Source: Paracoccaceae bacterium (GTDB lineage: Bacteria > Pseudomonadota > Alphaproteobacteria > Rhodobacterales > Rhodobacteraceae). Taken from it: a stretch of DNA of 7,602 nucleotides. Each line of letters starts with the position of its first letter. Position 1 is the first letter of the stretch. Below are positions 5,866-7,602 of the stretch, in pieces. The position numbers were made by a program, and so were the translations under genes. The stretch covers positions 1 to 7,602 of the forward strand of contig NVQY01000032.1 in NCBI GenBank assembly GCA_002400675.1. The letters run 5' to 3'. The notes below the pieces were generated by a model. It did no database searches, was not told the origin of the DNA, and saw only the letters and a list, made by a program, of their open reading frames with translations.

Positions 5866-6834
5866 ATGAAACATACATGGATAAAGGGGCTGGCCGTTGC
5901 TTCAATGTGCACGCTGGCCACCACATCACTGGCGGACAACCATGAAGGCAAGGAACTGGATTACCGCACCTTCAAGACCGGCGGCACGATTGAATATGGC
6001 AACATCGCTGACAGCTATACCGCCGATCTGGTGATGTATCTGGCCGGCAACCAGTTCATGGTGATGGAGGAACTGATCACCGACTTTCAGGCCCGTAACC
6101 CGGATATTGCCACGATCTATGTGGAAACCATCCCACCGGGGCAGATCCTGAAAGGTCAGATCCTTAAACAGGGCGAGATCGAAGGCCAGAAAACCGCGCA
6201 GAACCCCGACATCTTTGCCTCGGTCAATCTGGGCCATCTGAAAAAGCTGAAAGGCAAGGGGGTCATGTCCGACTACATGATCTATGTGCGTAACAAGCTG
6301 GAGTTGATGGTCGCCAAGGGTAACCCCAAGGGCATCGCCGGGCCGCAGGATCTGGGGCGCGACGATCTGGTGCAATCGCATCCCAACCCGCTGACCGAAG
6401 GTATCTTTAAATTCTACGGCTCTAAGATGCTGCGTGACATGGGGCTTTACGATCAGGTAACCGGTGGCGCGGAATGCAAAAGCTGCTGGGCGATCGACGG
6501 CAAGACCTGGTTCACCTCGCGTCACCACCGCGAAACCCCGGCCCGGATCGAAGCCGGCGAGGCCGATGTCGGCATTGTCTGGACCACCGAAATCGTCGCC
6601 GCAGTTGCCTCTGATCGTGGCGTCGAAGGCGTGGCCATCCCCGCGCCTCTGAACCAACAACAGGACGTAGGCTATGCCATCGGCGCGCTCAGCACCGGGC
6701 GCAATGCCTTCAACGCCATGCGCTATCTGTCCTACCTCGGCACCCCCGAGGCACAGGCGATCTACAAGAGCTATGGCTTTCTCGGAGCCTCTGAGGGCGA
6801 ATTGAAGTTGAAACCGATCCCGGCATCGAAGTAA
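5866..6834 (+). CDS. Exported ModA-like solute-binding protein
   Basis: The 322-residue protein starts with a Sec signal peptide (positive MKHTWIK, hydrophobic core, likely cut after SLA at residue 23). The rest has the pattern of the extracellular solute-binding family 11, which includes molybdate-binding ModA: an early strand DLVMYLAGNQFMVMEELITDFQARNP, NPDIFASVNLGHL, a hinge-like RNKLELMVAKGNPKGIAGPQDL, and EAGEADVGIVWTTEIVAA. The ligand cannot be read from this. An insertion-like stretch around ECKSCWAIDG holds Cys204 and Cys207, the only cysteines of the mature protein, followed by RHHRE (219-223). The start at 5866 is supported by GGGAGA 5 nt upstream; the frame is open 25 codons further up without a signal-peptide start. 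The next gene, a DsrE-family protein, follows after 37 nt, probably in the same transcript. No permease or ATPase lies in the window, so transport is not shown. Confidence 0.82.
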   Translation: MKHTWIKGLAVASMCTLATTSLADNHEGKELDYRTFKTGGTIEYGNIADSYTADLVMYLAGNQFMVMEELITDFQARNPDIATIYVETIPPGQILKGQILKQGEIEGQKTAQNPDIFASVNLGHLKKLKGKGVMSDYMIYVRNKLELMVAKGNPKGIAGPQDLGRDDLVQSHPNPLTEGIFKFYGSKMLRDMGLYDQVTGGAECKSCWAIDGKTWFTSRHHRETPARIEAGEADVGIVWTTEIVAAVASDRGVEGVAIPAPLNQQQDVGYAIGALSTGRNAFNAMRYLSYLGTPEAQAIYKSYGFLGASEGELKLKPIPASK

Positions 6835-6871
6835 CGTTTCAGCTATGACCAACACCAACAGGAGAGAAATA

Positions 6872-7306
6872 ATGAAAAAACTAGCACTCGCCGTCTTCTT
6901 TACCCTCGCATCGACCATCAGCGTCATGGCGCAGGGCGTGACCCATTATGTGGCGATCCATGTGGATCAAAACGATCCCAAGGTGATGAATCTGGCGCTG
7001 AACAACGCGCAGAACATCACCAAATACTACGAATCCAAGGGCGATACCGTGGTAATCGAAATGGTTACCTATGGCCCCGGCCTGAACATGCTGATCGAAG
7101 GCAAAAGCCCGGTCGCTGACCGCATCGCCGTGATGTCACTGGAAATGGAAAACCTGTCCTTTGCCGCCTGCGCCAACACCATGAGTAAGATGGAAGCAAA
7201 AACCGGCAAGAAAATCCCGATCATCCAAGAAGCCACCATCGTACCCTCGGGCGTGGTGACGCTGATCGAACTTCAGGAAAAGGGCTATGCTTACGTCAAG
7301 CCGTAA
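6872..7306 (+). CDS. Exported DsrE-family protein
   Basis: The 144-residue protein has a signal peptide (MKKLALAVFFTLASTISVMA, likely cut after residue 20) and a mature part of the DsrE/DsrF-like fold. It resembles the group with HVDQNDPKVMNLALNNAQN, a strand VVIEMVTYGPGLNML, and FAACANTMSKM. DsrE-fold proteins of sulfur metabolism carry persulfide on a conserved cysteine. Here Cys100 in FAACANTM is the only cysteine in the protein and stands where the family's reactive cysteine is found. Unlike cytoplasmic DsrE and TusD, this one should act in the periplasm. The start at 6872 is preceded by GGAGAG at 5 nt; an ATG at 6845 would put a charged stretch before the signal peptide. It follows the solute-binding protein gene by 37 nt and is closed by a terminator. 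Its substrate or partner is unknown; the upstream binding protein with a CxxC is the obvious candidate. Confidence 0.85.
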   Translation: MKKLALAVFFTLASTISVMAQGVTHYVAIHVDQNDPKVMNLALNNAQNITKYYESKGDTVVIEMVTYGPGLNMLIEGKSPVADRIAVMSLEMENLSFAACANTMSKMEAKTGKKIPIIQEATIVPSGVVTLIELQEKGYAYVKP

Positions 7307-7333
7307 CACGCCCCTGATCCCAACAAGACCATA

Positions 7334-7370
7334 CAGCCCCCGGACCTTGTGCCGGGGGCTGCTTTGATTC
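7334..7370 (+). terminator. Rho-independent terminator after the dsrE-like gene
   Basis: CAGCCCCCGG (7334-7343) and CCGGGGGCTG (7352-7361) form a perfect 10-bp GC-rich stem around an 8-nt loop, 27 nt after the stop codon. The tail CTTTGATT is only moderately T-rich, but the stem is very stable. It separates the two-gene unit from the gene starting at 7505. Confidence 0.8.
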
Positions 7371-7397
7371 CAACCCGCAAGATATTCCGGTTTAGCT

Positions 7398-7411
7398 ATT
7401 TGTCTACAAAT
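7398..7411. promoter_or_regulatory. Palindrome in the upstream region of the 7505 gene
   Basis: ATTTGT-CT-ACAAAT is a perfect 6-2-6 inverted repeat in an AT-richer stretch, 93 nt before the next start codon and after the terminator. A second small symmetry, GGAA-TG-TTCC, lies at 7453-7462. Either could be a regulator site. I recognised no clear match to a named operator and no convincing promoter boxes in 7371-7490. Confidence 0.25.
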
Positions 7412-7504
7412 GACTTTTCCCCGGTGCGATTGCCCGAAACCATTGATCGACCGGAATGTTCCCGCTAACGTTTGCCAGATGGTCAATTTCTGGGAGGAAA
7501 CCAC

Positions 7505-7602
7505 ATGAAACGAATTTCAATCACGCTGACGGGGGCACTGACCGCCCTTGCGGCCTCGGCCTCGATGTCCTTCGCCGCTGAAAAAGTGACGCTATATTGC
7601 AG
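7505..7602 (+). CDS. Exported protein, probable ABC solute-binding protein, N-terminus only
   Basis: Only 32 codons are visible before the window ends. The first 24 or so form a clear Sec signal peptide (MKRISI, hydrophobic core, SMSFA before the likely cut). The mature part begins AEKVTLYC, which resembles the first strand of family 1 extracellular solute-binding proteins of the iron-binding type, where EKVTLYCS or EKLTVYS is common. GGGAGGA (7492-7498) stands 6 nt before the ATG, so the start is well supported. The family assignment rests on seven residues and is tentative. The terminator at 7334-7370 suggests that it is transcribed apart from the preceding pair. Confidence 0.7.
   Translation, partial: MKRISITLTGALTALAASASMSFAAEKVTLYC

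Noticed and set aside
5866..5935. Lipoprotein signal at Cys15 of the solute-binding protein
   Set aside because: The residues before the cysteine (ASM) do not fit a lipobox, which needs Gly, Ala or Ser directly before it; a normal signal-peptidase cut after residue 23 fits better.
5926..6927. Minus-strand open frame of 333 codons opposite the solute-binding protein
   Set aside because: It spans the end of one real gene and the start of the next on the other strand and has no recognisable domain.

Overview
The window looks like a chromosomal segment of an alphaproteobacterium, most likely of the Rhodobacteraceae/Roseobacter group. The reasons are the GC-rich coding style with long antisense shadow frames, an AcpP sequence of the type I associate with Rhodobacter relatives, the cytochrome b561-YceI fusion, and the character of the periplasmic proteins. 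I could run no database search, so the lineage is an inference.

Left part (1-4297, all minus strand): a type II fatty-acid synthesis cluster, read from right to left as fabD (malonyl-CoA:ACP transacylase), fabG (3-oxoacyl-ACP reductase), acpP (acyl carrier protein), a HisA-like TIM-barrel gene, and fabF (3-oxoacyl-ACP synthase II, cut by the window edge). fabD and fabG are 3 nt apart and probably coupled. acpP has a candidate promoter of its own and is followed by a good intrinsic terminator (2105-2140), so the HisA-like gene and fabF probably have separate transcription starts. FabD loads malonyl groups on AcpP, FabF condenses and FabG reduces. The HisA-like protein has no known role in this pathway and is altered at several HisA active-site and phosphate-binding motifs.

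Middle part (4298-5694): a 176-bp divergent intergenic region, then on the plus strand one gene fusing a four-helix cytochrome b561 to a YceI lipid-binding domain through an extra membrane helix. It corresponds to the separate neighbouring genes yceJ and yceI of E. coli.

Right part (5695-7602, plus strand): a perfect 8-bp inverted repeat with a TTTT loop (5705-5724), then a two-gene unit: an exported ModA-like solute-binding protein whose only mature cysteines form a CxxC, and an exported DsrE-family protein with a single cysteine. An intrinsic terminator (7334-7370) closes the unit. No permease or ATPase accompanies it in the window. A further exported protein, probably a family 1 solute-binding protein, begins at 7505 and runs off the edge.

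No rRNA, tRNA, CRISPR array, insertion sequence or phage feature was seen. No stretch longer than about 215 bases lacks a gene. The points most worth a second look are the divergent HisA paralogue inside the fab cluster and the orphan binding protein-DsrE pair with its possible thiol chemistry.
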